From Cladopsammia gracilis (lineage: Eukaryota; Cnidaria; Anthozoa; Scleractinia; Dendrophylliidae), in NCBI GenBank assembly GCA_022457155.1, contig JAJGOT010000515.1:122501-186500 (forward strand): DNA of 64,000 nucleotides, written 5' to 3'. Within the stretch, counting starts at the first letter, position 1, and every line of letters starts with the position of its first letter. The position numbers and the translations under genes were made by a program. This document shows positions 24,317 to 35,598 of this stretch, piece after piece. The notes under the pieces are model-generated. The model saw only the letters and a list, made by a program, of their open reading frames with translations, was not told the origin of the DNA and made no database searches.

Positions 24317-24519
24317 TATTAGTCACGACCAATCATATTGGTTATTTTAACTAGTCCATTTTTATGACTAATATAAATGGTAAAAATAACCTTTTATAAA
24401 AGTTATTTTAACTGTTTTCTTTTGTTAACAATTTCGACTATTAAGAATGGTTAAAATGACCATTCTTTTTAGTTACGACTAATTAAAATAGTTATTTTAA
24501 CTAGTCCATTTTTACAGTG

Positions 24520-25167
24520 TGGAATACGGCTTCGACTTCGACTCTGAGTTAATAAGTCTTCAACTCGGGGGAGGGGGGGGGGGGGGGGGGTTCTCCCGAT
24601 CATGGACTATACGGGTATGCTCCGCCCGAAAGGGGTGCCGTTTTTAGGCTGGAGGGTACTTAAAAGGGAAGGGATTTCGCGAGTTGAATATAGAAAAGGG
24701 TAGGAAAAACTGGTATTGAGGTATAAAAATAGTCTTTCAAAATATCTCAAACAGACGTGTGGGTGTTGGTGATTTTTCGTGGATATCGTTCCATAAGAAA
24801 GTTTATTTCAAGTGTGTAGTAAAGGGATGCAGTGTTTCTTCTACAGGTATGTGAAAGGGGAACCCTTTTTCTATAGAAGGTATATGAAAGGGTTGCGTTT
24901 CCTATCAAAAACGGTAAAGGGAGGAGCATCCCCGCAAAAAACTTTGTTGAGTCACCTCCCCCCCACCCCCCACCCCCCTCCAATGCCAAGATCACCTTTT
25001 GTCTACCAAGTCAGGGATGTAAACACCCTCACAAAAGGTTTTCAATCATGTATATTTTCAAGTTCTACAATAAAGTAAACCAAAGACCGGAACTCTAAGT
25101 TATCCTTTATACACGAACAAATTTGTTTAATATCGTCAGTTCACTTGTGAGGAGCGGAGAGTGAAGA
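24520..25167. other. repeat-derived stretch upstream of the collagen-like gene
   Basis: Holds a G tract of about 22 nt (near 24,570-24,591), repeated phrases of the type ggtatgtgaaagggg (24,640-24,920), and a C-rich run near 24,957-24,978. The final 100 nt before the ATG at 25,168 should contain the promoter and 5' leader of the collagen-like gene, but no TATA box is evident. Confidence 0.4.
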
Positions 25168-25251
25168 TGTTTCGTTTGTTCTTCTTGTTGGCTTTGGCCA
25201 TTTTCTTGGCCGGTTCCTTCGGAACATCGCAGAACAAATCTTCAAATCAGG
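25168..25251 (+). CDS. collagen-like secreted protein, exon 1 (signal peptide)
   Basis: ATG at 25,168 opens 28 codons. They encode a classic signal peptide (MFRLFFLLALAIFLAGSFGT) and a short polar segment with an NKS sequon, ending at a consensus 5' splice site CAG|GTAAAG. Phase 0, so it joins exon 2 (31,717) across a 6.5-kb intron rich in transposon insertions. The product should enter the secretory pathway. The following exons encode Gly-X-Y repeats, so it is an extracellular matrix or lectin-like collagenous protein. The gene remains open at the end of its last visible exon. Confidence 0.7.
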
Positions 25252-25650
25252 TAAAGTACACGTCCTTATAGCATTCAAATTGTTCCTTATTGGTGAAGTT
25301 AGTTAAATTCTAGATCCCGAAACTGTGTTTACACACTAGGCCCTTGAGCTTGTCTTTAATATATCGATCGTAACATTTATCTCTGTTTTGAACTAAAAGG
25401 AGGACTTTCTTTCTGATCTTACGGCAATAAATCTGGATATTTTTCTGAACAACAACTTGGGTGCGCCAAGGCAAATTAATTACGTTCAACTTTCGTTTTT
25501 ATCAGATCAGTTCTGCTTCTCACGGTTCTGTTCAAATTCTCTTGTCTGTTCATTAAACTCTCAATAAAAGCAAAGTTGCGAAAAGCAGTATAAATTTTCT
25601 GCGCGCAGTTTCATCGTTGATCGGGATGAAAAACCTCGAAAGTTTTATTT

Positions 25651-25837
25651 AACAAATAGATTCCATTTGGCCGTGTGTCTGTTCAGTTATAGATCACAGA
25701 AGACGTCAAAATGTGGTAAGAACGTCAGTGACACACTCGCCTGCGGCTCGTGTGCCACTTTTTTGTTCTTACCACATTTTGACGTCCTCTGTGATCTATA
25801 ACTGAACAGACACACGGCCAAATGGAATCTATTTGTT
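25651..25837. repeat. foldback MITE in intron 1
   Basis: Near-perfect arms of about 70 bp: left aacaaatagattccatttgg ..., right ends in its inverse ... ccaaatggaatctatttgtt. The centre holds cctgcggctcg. Non-coding. Confidence 0.75.
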
Positions 25838-26913
25838 TCATACAATGAACAGAAAAGTAAAAAGAGTAAAATTACGAAGTTGCCTCGTAGCGCTCGACTG
25901 TTCGAAGATTTGTTCCAGTTTAGGTATTTTTCAAGTCGCCAAGAACACTTTTCGTCTTGGTTTCTTCTTTTTCTTGCTCGTATTAAAAAACAGCTCCTGC
26001 TAAACATTTTTCGAGGCTTACTCTGATAGCTCATAGGCAACGGCCAATCACAGAGCGCGTAGTATTCAGTTCATGATAAAAAGTGCGTGACATGCTTGAG
26101 TGACAATCTTGGCTTCCCATCCCCAGTCTTCTCTTAATAGAAATAGAAATTAACGCCTGGCGAATAATTTGCTAACCCTCAATATTTGATTGTGTGTTCT
26201 TGGCCGAGGCGCTGATTTAGATTTATTTCGCTCAAAATACGAGTGTTTGAGTCTCAGAATAATGCCCAAGCAGCTGATATTTTTATGAGAGAAGTTTTTA
26301 AGGAGAGTCAGCGACATTCCGGTTCAAAATCGCGTATTAATTTTAGAATGGAAAAGCTTATCACAAATCGGAGAAAGTAAGTATGATACTATCATACGAG
26401 TTAGTTGGGTCATCTTCTGCACTGTAGTTGTTTTTATTACAATTTTTTGGTCAAGTTTAGACCTGTTTTTTTGGATAAAAAATTCGGATCGGACATCCAA
26501 ACGTTTGAATATCAGTTTGACTCCTTTGACAATTTTGTTCTCTTCTTCATGAGAGAAAACTGAGTTTGTTGTAAAATGATATCAAAGACAGATCCATCTC
26601 GTTTATTAATTTAAGCTTTATTAAGCTATTTGGAATTTTTTTAAAATATAAAACTGCATTTTTGCCTAAATGAAAGCAGCAGGTAAAATCTGGGAAATTA
26701 ATTTCAAAGGGAAGACACAAAATTGATAGCTTGTTAATATAAATGTAATATTGTGGGAAGTGAAGAAAAGAATTAAATTGGCGAAGAAGAGCAAAAAGGA
26801 AATAGATGTTTAAAAACCTGAGTGTCCACTGCAGGTACAGATACCAAATAGACAGAGTGGGGGTTACAATGTTCTAAATCAGTTGAAAGTTGGTGGTGTA
26901 TGTTTTTTGTTTT

Positions 26914-26938
26914 TTTTGTGTGTGTGTGTGTGTGTGTT
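26914..26938. repeat. (TG)n microsatellite
   Basis: About ten TG units preceded by a T-rich run. Intronic. Confidence 0.8.
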
Positions 26939-28121
26939 ATGACTACTTCTAATAATAATTGTTAAACTACTTTAATTTACATTAGTAAAAATGGTTTTAG
27001 ATTTTACCAATTTAAAAAGTTAATACATTTATGTAAGCCTGTGAGTTTCTCTTGTTTTGGCAATCTTTTAATGGGATCATAGGCTCCTGTTTTTGACCAA
27101 ATATTACTCTATTTGTATTTGGAGCCGGTATGGTAGTTTGGAGGATTTCATTTAGCTTTAACCGTCAGTTGTAGCCCTCCACATTGTGTTTCTTTGAATG
27201 TTTCTGGGTTGTAGTTTCATTGAAGAAAAGAAAAGTTTCTGTCTCTCTAGTTTGAGTGTCTGAAATGATTCACCGTTATGTTTTTCTTGCAAAGTAAATT
27301 GTTTGGTATGCTGATCCTAGCAGACTGTTCTTTTAAGGTCGCGGCGGATACCTGGCCATAAATAAATTCATAAGACAAAATTTTAGCAGGGGTTCACTTT
27401 GAAAAACGTTATATTGTGAACGTTTGAAAGCTGATTTTGCTAAAATTTAACAGATATATTGGCGATTAATGGAAGTGCATAAGGATTGGTTTTTTATTGA
27501 AGGGATCACGCTTTTAATTGCAGCAATGCTGTAAGCCACTAAAGTTGTTTTAAAAATGTGGTTTTGTGTCCAAGTTTGCTCCTCAAGAAGAACACAAAGC
27601 AAGTTGATTTCACCACTCACTGATCTGTCAAAACGTCTATTGTGTCATATATGACTCCGATTTTTTATTTCAAATTTAATTAAAAGTTATTAGCTTTTAA
27701 AGGAGTAAAATTGTCCATGTTACAATTTGAAGCCTCATATCTTCCCTTTGAAAGCCTAATTAAAAATTTTGAGTCAGATACAACAATCTACAATACACCT
27801 AGTTTACCTCCCTGCAGTGTCAAATCATGAATTCTCCATCCACGCTGAATTCTTGAACACAAAATTGCTTGTTTTTACACCTCAGAAGGCTTCCTGAGCA
27901 AACACGAATGCAAAAAATATATATTTATTGTCGTTTTGCTAATTTTAATCCATGGGCTGTTCCGATCAACACTTCATGCAGGAAGAACAATGCATTGATA
28001 GTGTATTTTAACAGACAGCACTTTGCACATGCAATTATTGATGCAGAAACAATACAGAGCCTGTTTGTGAATATTTCGTGCATTTTCGGTATCAGCCATC
28101 GCACTAATCATGCATACTCTT

Positions 28122-29548
28122 CGTAGTTACTAAAAGAAGGAATGACCTACAATGACCTACAATGAGCTACAATGACCTACAATGACCTACAATGAGCTAC
28201 AATGACCTACAATGAGCTACAATGAGATACAACGATCAGCCACAATGACCTACGATGAGCTACAATGAGCTTTAACGATCTACAATGAGCAACAACGAGC
28301 CACAACGACCTACAATGAGCTTCGACGACCCACAATGAGCTACAGTGACTTAGAAAAAGCTACAATTAACTAAAATTAGCTACAAGGGGTTTATAATATC
28401 ACCATCCTTACCGTTATATACCATAGAAAGGTCGGACCCGCGAGAGGAGAATAATTAGCGACCACCCGTTCACTTCTGAAAATCACCGGAAGTAAAAAAA
28501 CGGCCGTACCTGTACTACGTTATCTTTACGTTATCTTTCCAGACCAGCTCACGTCAACCCGTCCGGCCCCGCTCACGTCACCTTGCGATTCTATTTTCTG
28601 TAGGATTGCATCAGCGGGGCCGTATGGTCATATTATAAATAAGTTTATTCCTGGTTCAAAAATATTATCTTTCAAACATTTCACTTCAACTTTTTTTATC
28701 ACAAATGTTTAAACAAGGATATCGGTAACTATCTTTCGGGAATCATCGGCTAGCATCGGCAATCTGCAAAAGGCCCCGTGATTCCTTCTTCAAATCTTGG
28801 AAGGATTTTTTTATTCTTTATTTTAATAGCTTTGAAATGAGGTATAATTATTTATACACTTTATGTCATGTATAGTGCTGCGTTTATACACGTAGCTACA
28901 TGGATTGTCACGCAACGCTTCTCACCTGCCACGAAAGCTAGAATCATGGAAAATCTGCAAAAATTTTAGAACATGCTGGGTTATTCTTGGACACCTTAGG
29001 ATAATGTTTGGTATTCTTGGAAAGTGTTCCTAACAAAACGAGCACCTTGCCCCTTTGTAAGTTACGTCCCTGAGCGGTGATCGACAAGAACCAAGACCAC
29101 TTCCGGTTCAAAGATAATGTAAGATGGAATGCTAAAGCCGTGAGTTTGTACAGGTACGGCCTTTTTTACTTCCGGTGATTTTCAGAAGTGATCGGGGAAC
29201 TTTCTACGGTATATAGAGGTAAGGATGGTGATATTATAAACCCCTTGTAGCTAATTTTAGTTAATTGTAGCTTTTTATAAGTCATTGTAGCTCATTGTGG
29301 GTCGATAAAGCTCATTGTAGGTCGTTGTGGCTCATTGTAGCTTATTGTAGATCGTTAAAGCTCATTGTAGCTCATTGTAGGTCACTGTGGCTGATCGTTG
29401 TATCTCATTGTAGCTCATTGTAGCTCATTGTAGGTCATTGTAGCTCATTGTAGCTCATTGTAGCTCATTGTAGGTCATTGTAGCTCATTGTAGGTCATTG
29501 TAGCTCATTGTAGGTCATTGTAGGTCATTCCTTCCTTTAGTAACTACG
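28122..29548. mobile_element. foldback transposon with 10-bp target duplication (Mutator-like)
   Basis: The ends CGTAGTTACTAAAAGAAGGA and its near-perfect inverse are bounded by GCATACTCTT at 28,112-28,121 and again at 29,549-29,558. Long terminal repeats of about 380 bp are built largely of 10-bp tandem units (tacaatgagc / tacaatgacc). A second inverted block follows (ataatatcaccatccttacc, and cacttctgaaaatcaccgga). No transposase. Very long terminal repeats with 9-10 bp duplications are typical of Mutator-like foldback elements. It lies in intron 1 of the collagen-like gene. Confidence 0.85.
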
Positions 29549-29979
29549 GCATACTCTTTCCATAAATGCATACTAATGAGCGGAACCTGTCCCCCGTGAC
29601 CTTAAATAACTTTAAAGAACAAGAACACAGTATTACATTGACAATAATACTTCAGCAAACAGTGGTATAGCCTATGAAGAAAACATAAAATTTACAAATT
29701 TCAACCAGCTTGATAAAAAATATATACAGTCCATAAAAAAATAAATTCTCTACAGTACGTTTACAGATCCTGACATTTATAGATGTAAACAACATTTCAC
29801 ACGTACACACCACATGCACGTACACACAATCAAAAAAGAAGGTATTTTAGTCAAGAACTAATCCCAAGAACATACATTATACAAGATTTTTCATTGAGTT
29901 TTAAAGTTCCATATAAATTATATAATATACTTCATAAACAGGAAGGTTGAAATATAGTATTTAGTAAGCTCTTCAGTTT

Positions 29980-30300
29980 TGATGTTTCTAATAAGAAAAC
30001 AGAATTTCCTTTCACTTGGAGCAAAATTACTATTGAAAGTATTATTAAACTACCCTAGAGTCTTTGCAATGGAAGTTGTGGTGAAGAAGCAGTCTTTGTA
30101 TGTTCTACGAAGTCTTGTTCACCACAATAAATACAATCACTATCAGATTTGTTGCAAAATTTACAAAGTTCCTTTCTGGCAACAACTACTTGATGGCTAA
30201 ATTTAAAATGAAATTTTCTTAATTTCTGTTTTCCACATAGTCTTGGTATAAAATTGAAACATCGACACCACTACCGGTACTTGTCATTCAGCAGGATAGT
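29980..30300 (-). pseudogene. LINE C-terminal zinc-motif relic
   Basis: The minus strand reads ELCKFCNKSDSDCIYCGEQD followed by FVEHTF-like sequence, the cysteine-rich motif at the end of LINE ORF2 proteins, in a broken frame. Same general family as the relics at 3.9-4.7 kb and 39.4-40.7 kb. Confidence 0.5.
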
Positions 30301-30527
30301 TTTATTCAATTTAACTGTGTTTCGGTTTGATCTACGGTATGGATTGTTTAAAAGTTGATATTAGTCCTGATTTTAGTTTCCTTAAATCAACTTGTTTTGT
30401 GGACAGTTATCAGGATCTACTAGCTTAACAGAGACTGGTAAAGTAATGCAAAATCTTTAATTAAAATTAATTTCAGTAACTGTTTGTCCTGTCCTCAGTG
30501 CAGTGCTAGGCACTACATAGTCCTCAG

Positions 30528-30529
<2 letters not shown>

Positions 30530-30567
<38 letters not shown>
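30530..30567. repeat. (TA)n microsatellite
   Basis: Perfect TA dinucleotide repeat, about 18 units. Intronic. Confidence 0.85.
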
Positions 30568-30569
<2 letters not shown>

Positions 30570-30988
30570 ATTTGTATTGTGTAAATATCAATCCAGGGAA
30601 AGAAATTTTCATCTGTGCATTACATTGACTCGACAAAAGCCTAAAATCCTAGTACATATTCCAATTAATAAAAAAGTCTTATTTACGGAACGTTCCTAAT
30701 AATTACTTAAAAATTAGTAATAAGTCTAAAATTCTAAAATTAATCTGTAAATTAATCTTTAAAATCCTATTTACAAATCCTTCTTTATGAAAAAATAAAA
30801 CAATAAATTAGCTGGGAAACGCTTTCTGAAATAAATGAGTTTTAAGAGCCTTCTTGAATTTGACATTCTTTCATCATTTGCTGGTTCTGTTCTTACTTCC
30901 TGGGTTGCAAGTTATCTATTCCATTAATTCCATTATCCCCTGATTCTAAGAGTTGCAACTTAAAGGTTGCTTTTCTTATTTTGGCATA

Positions 30989-31408
30989 GACCAATATCAC
31001 GCTAGCATGGCACAAAAATATATTTGGTTTATTGGGAAAAAGAGCCCCGGCATCAAATTCAGCATATTATCAATATTTTTATTATTTAGTAAAACTACAA
31101 AGTTTTGTAAAGATTGCTAGAAAACTGACGAAGATATGAAATTTTGAAACTGAGCATTTTTACAAAGAAATGTATGGTGGACGGGCATAGAGTGCCCGTC
31201 CAGCCTCGTTTTCGTGTTTTTCCCATACATTTCTTTGTAAAAATTAGGCCAGAGTACTAAGTTTCAAAAGCTCACATCTCCGTCAGTATACGAGCAATCT
31301 TTACGAAACTTTACAGTTTTACTAATATTGATGTGCTGATTTTGATACTGGACTCTTTTCCCCATTAAATTAAATATATTTTCATGCCATGCTAGTGTGG
31401 TATTGGTG
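30989..31408. repeat. foldback MITE in intron 1
   Basis: Ends ACCAATATCACGCTAGCATG and inverse. Imperfect pairing continues across about 200 bp per arm to a centre gacgggcatagagtgcccgtc. Non-coding. Confidence 0.75.
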
Positions 31409-31716
31409 TAAATTGCAGCCTGAATCTCTTTTATCCCTTTAACAATTATTTGGAAGAAATGGGTTGTCTTTCAAGTTGAGAATACAGTAGTTTTTGCTAC
31501 AGTTTTGAGTCACAGCCCGGCAGTGGAATGGGAGGGGGGTAATTAATTTTGTTGACAGGGCATATTCAGGGGTTACTTTTTACAAGAGTTGCCAGAAATG
31601 TCTTTTTTTTATGGTAGGGGTCCATTTTTTTGTTGTGCTTACATGTATTTAAAAAATAAAAACCGACCTTCAGGTATTTTTTTCATTTAAAAGCATAACT
31701 TTTCAATCTGTTTTAG

Positions 31717-31783
31717 ACAAATGGTCCCATAACAAAATCAAAAGGCTGTGAAGTTGTACCACATGCTGGTTGCTGTAAAGATG
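31717..31783 (+). CDS. collagen-like protein, exon 2 (Cys-Cys module)
   Basis: Bounded by TTTTAG and GGTATGT. Encodes 22 codons plus one base, containing CEVVPHAGCCKDG. The three cysteines directly precede the collagen repeats and are well placed for disulfide-linked chain registration; that role is inference. Ends in phase 1 within a glycine codon. A similar CC motif recurs in the exon at 38,214. Confidence 0.65.
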
Positions 31784-31916
31784 GTATGTAAACCAAATTA
31801 AGTTACCAAAATATGTTCATATAAGCTGTTAGTCAATATTGAGTTTGCTGTGTGGTTTTGCAATCAAATGATCTCAAATTATTTCAGTTTAACTTACTTG
31901 ATCCCATTTTTGACAG

Positions 31917-31943
31917 GCAAAGATGGAAAAGATGGACAAAATG
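31917..31943 (+). CDS. collagen-like protein, exon 3
   Basis: A 27-bp exon between TGACAG and GTGAGT. Encodes GKDGKDGQN plus a split glycine, three Gly-X-Y triplets. Phase 1 to phase 1, half the classical 54-bp collagen exon. Confidence 0.65.
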
Positions 31944-32074
31944 GTGAGTTTGCCACATTTAATCTTTTCTCATGACTCTGGTTGTTTGATTTCAATCATT
32001 TCTTATTTCCCTGCCAGTAGAGCATTAGTTTCAAATGAAGTCACTTGCATTAATAAATTTTTCTTCTCATGTAG

Positions 32075-32101
32075 GAAAAGATGGGCGTGATGGTGCGAAT
32101 G
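32075..32101 (+). CDS. collagen-like protein, exon 4
   Basis: A 27-bp exon between GTAG and GTAATG. Encodes GKDGRDGAN. Sequence and size match exon 3, pointing to exon duplication. Confidence 0.65.
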
Positions 32102-32289
32102 GTAATGTCTTTCATTTTGTGTGTTTATAGAATAATTTAATTGTCACAGTTTTAAATGAACTGAGTAATTTTCTTGATGCAAAGTAACTATTTATAAATT
32201 GAAAATTGCACAGCGATTAAATCAGGTGCTGAATTTTAAAATCATGATGATCACAGAAAGACTGAAAAATAGATCTCCAATTATAATAT

Positions 32290-32340
32290 TGGGACAATTT
32301 AATATTGGGATAATATTGGGATAATATTGGGGAGCTATCA
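32290..32340. repeat. short tandem repeat (aatattggg)
   Basis: Four or five imperfect copies of ggataatattggg. Intronic. Confidence 0.6.
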
Positions 32341-33155
32341 ACCAAAAATTACTGTCACCAGCTCAGATAATTTCTTTTAAATATATATGAAGATATAATT
32401 AACCAACAACAACAAGAAAACACTATTTATACATGGGGTAGTGGACCAGCTAAAGTTCTAGCATTCAATGAACAGCTAATACATCAGGGTTGTCAAAAGT
32501 AGCCGGCTGCTGGCAAAAATCACCACCATCTTTGTTATCTCGGCCGGATACTCAGCTGGACTGTTCTTTAGAAGAGATGGTATTTTCCCCTACCTCGAAG
32601 CTCGGCCGCCTACTCCAACAATACAGTCGGCTACTTCGAAACTTTATGACAACCCTGATCACCATGCTTGTTTTCAAGATATTAAGGTGCATTGAAGACT
32701 ATGCCTTTTTAGAAGCTTTTGTTATTTTAAGATGACCTTGGCTTACAACTATCAGCAATAAAAGAAACTACATTAGTGAAATTTAGATCAGGTATAAACT
32801 GTACATTGTAATAATGGCTCTGATAATTAAAACAGATATCAGATAATTTACCAATAAGGTACATGTAACTCAATAATTACACGAAATTTACTTTGATTTG
32901 CAATTCTGTCAATTGATATTAAAGTGGCCTGGATTTTCCTCGGATATTACAGTTAGAACTGGGCCCCAGTGACTTTAATAAAATAGGGCAATTATTTCGA
33001 CAGGTGTACATGTATTTTTCCAGTCACCAGCTGTACTTCAAAAATTTGTGCAGACAGCCTTGCAACTTTCAATTTGCCCTTGACATTTGATGGCTAGTAC
33101 ATGTAAGTGTTTAACACCTTTTCACATTTCCTTTGGATCATTGTTTTTAACACAG

Positions 33156-33199
33156 GAAAAGATGGCCGCGATGGACGAGATGGAACAAGTGGAGGAAAG
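33156..33199 (+). CDS. collagen-like protein, exon 5
   Basis: Between AACACAG and GTTGGT. Encodes GKDGRDGRDGTSGGK and shifts the splice phase from 1 to 0. The 5' splice site (AAG|GTTGGT) is weaker than those of the other exons. Confidence 0.6.
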
Positions 33200-33775
33200 G
33201 TTGGTCAATAAAGTAGTTATTTTCAAATGTTAGGATAAAAATTAAAGGGCAGTTCTTGCAACTCAAACTAATATCTTTTTGGCTTTTTCCTCACTGGCAT
33301 CACCTAAGGAATCACATAGTGGCATACTGTGAAACAGTCGAAGTCTGTTATTTGAGCTTATCACTATGATTATGGTACCAATATCCAATACAAAAAGGTT
33401 CCTTTTTGGAATGGAAACTTGTCTACAAAATGGTAATAAAATTAAAGGAAAAAATAATGTTACTTTAGAAGTGAAGGTTTATATTAATACTTTGTGACAG
33501 AAAAGTGAAACTGTACATACATGCAGCTATAATCAAAATCTATTGAATAAAATTAGGGTTGCAAAATTTCAGTTTGTCGGAAAATTTACCAAATACAGAG
33601 ACAAGTTTATTCTCACTGGCCTGTGGGATAATTAAGTTAACTTACTCTTCTGGCTGTTTCTACAAGAAGGAAGAAAGGGGTGCTATTATGGCATATTCAA
33701 GCCACTTATCTCACCAACTAAAGTGCATCAATTTTGTTACTATGGTAACCAAATTATACTTTTCTAATTTTTCAG

Positions 33776-33829
33776 GGAGAGAAAGGCGAAGCAGGGACAC
33801 CAGGACGGCATGGGAATCCTGGGATTAAG
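33776..33829 (+). CDS. collagen-like protein, exon 6 (54 bp)
   Basis: Between TTTTTCAG and GTATTT. Exactly 54 bp, 18 codons: GEKGEAGTPGRHGNPGIK, six unbroken Gly-X-Y triplets, the ancestral collagen exon size. Confidence 0.75.
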
Positions 33830-34311
33830 GTATTTATGTTCTGTATTTTTTTGTTAATGTAAACTTAAATTAATATTATTAACAATCTAAAGAATACTCT
33901 TCCGTTACTTACTAGTAAATCCTTCTGGAGACCAGACAACAAAACTCCCTACCCTATTCCAGACTTGCTACTTTTAGAACTGTATCGCTATTAGTGTTTT
34001 TAATGGAAAACCATCTGTCAACAATCTTGCCGCGGTGATTTTATTTTTGTTTTATAGGGAAGCCTCATTCTCATCTGAGTCAGTAATTCTTTATACCACT
34101 GACCATTTTCTTGGCAAATGATACCCTATTCTAGACCAACTCTCTAATTTCTATACCCTGTCCCAGACTAAACTGCTTGAAAAAAGCATACCCTTCACAG
34201 CGGCACATAACCATATAGCTTACCGGTATTAATATGAGAGTACCCCCGGCCCTCCTTTATGGAAGCTTTTATAACCAAGAATGATTCCTCGTATGAGTTT
34301 GTGTCATAATT

Positions 34312-35598
34312 AAAGTGAAACTACCTCAACCAGAGCCACCCGAGGACTTTCAGCCAATCAGAGACTGATCCTTAAACAAAGAATTGGGCATACGGACCTC
34401 ACGGGAAACTGTATCATTTTTTGATTAGTTAATTTCGATCCTAAATTTCTGGCCGTCTTTGAAAACTTTGCATGTTTTGTTTACGGCAAAAGCTATTGAT
34501 TTTACAGTGGAATCCTGATTTTTCAAACCTCCAGGAGAAACAGAAATTGGTTCAAAAAATCGAAGGTGGTATCGACTGAAATCAAATCCAAGGGAAACGA
34601 GTTTTGGTTCTAATAATCGGGAGTTTCCAAAAATCGAGTATTCGAAAAATCGGGATTCCACTGACTTCTACAACAAGAAATTATTTTCGATCTGGATCTA
34701 AAAAATTCAGTTGCAAAACAAAAAGAGCGAGAAACAAGTATCCTGTTTAATATTGGAAGCACTTGCGTATCGGAAAAATCATCCTGGTAAGCGGCTGGGA
34801 TGTTTTTATGTCAACAAGACAAGTGTTCAGATTTGGGGTTTTGGCTATACGGGATTTTTCAACATGTCGTTACTGTATGAAATTTGTAAACTTCTTGTTC
34901 AAAATAAAAAGCGTTTTATTTCCATTTCCGTAGAAATAGATATAGCAATTGAAGAGAAAAAAATTTAATAGCAGGGTCAATCGCAGGAAAGCCGCTCAAT
35001 GTTGCATGACGATTTCATTTCCCGAATGAATTTCTCTAAACTTCATGTTGAGGTTTCCAATTTTCCCATAAAACACTTCGTTGTCAACGAAAGGATCTTT
35101 TTTTTTTATATTTGGTTTACAAAGTTTTTCAATTTCAATGCATTCAACTGCATTTGGCGTGAGAATGGTGCGCCCTCTATGACCTTTTGGAGCATGCAAA
35201 CACAAGTTGGTCAAATCGTAGTCACGTAAGACATTTTGAACAAAATGACGGCTGGTTCCAAGTTCTTAAGCAATCTGGCGCTGAGATGCCCCATTCTGAT
35301 GCAGATCCAAGACCCTTTTGCAAATAAAGTGAGGCAAATTTCTCGCGTTATCGAAAAGTCCACCAACCTGATTGATTCTGAGCTGCACAAACATAATTTT
35401 GACTTCTGTTTTTGGGAAAGGGAACATTAATGGGTGAAAATTGAATAAACGGTCATGAATTTGGTTATATGAAAGCAAATTTCTTTCAAAAAATGATACA
35501 GTTTCCTGTGAGGTCTGCATGCCCAATTCTTTGTTTAAGGATCAGTCTCTGATTGGCTGAAAGTCCTCGGGTGGCCCCGGTTGAGGTAGTTGCACTGT
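34312..35598 (-). mobile_element. DNA transposon relic with paired-like HTH transposase
   Basis: Terminal inverted repeats of about 105 bp: left starts near AAGTGAAACTACCTCAACC, right ends with the inverse of CAGTGCAACTACCTCAACC. TAATTA occurs just outside both ends. Minus-strand frames (35,266-35,526, 34,996-35,214) encode parts of an HTH transposase (RVLDLHQNGASQRQIA, then LHAPKGHRGRTILTP). This resembles the paired-like DNA-binding region of Tc1/mariner-like transposases. The frames are broken and the catalytic domain is mostly missing. Intron of the collagen-like gene. Confidence 0.65.

Larger units (their letters stand above)
20392..24519. mobile_element. 4.1-kb non-autonomous element with CACTG ends
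   Basis: The left end CACTGTAAAAATTGACTAGT, followed by TAAAATAACCAATT, matches the inverse of the right end (CACTGTAAAAATGGACTAGT, then TAAAATAACTATTT). A TG dinucleotide borders both ends. The subterminal regions are filled with inverted and direct copies of gttattttaac / gttaaaataac, as in CACTA/EnSpm elements. No transposase frame was found. A 2-bp duplication is too short to be decisive, so the superfamily is tentative. Confidence 0.6.

Noticed and set aside
28138..28400. CRISPR-like array of decamers
   Set aside because: The 10-bp units are contiguous without spacers and form the terminal repeats of a foldback transposon with a clear target duplication.
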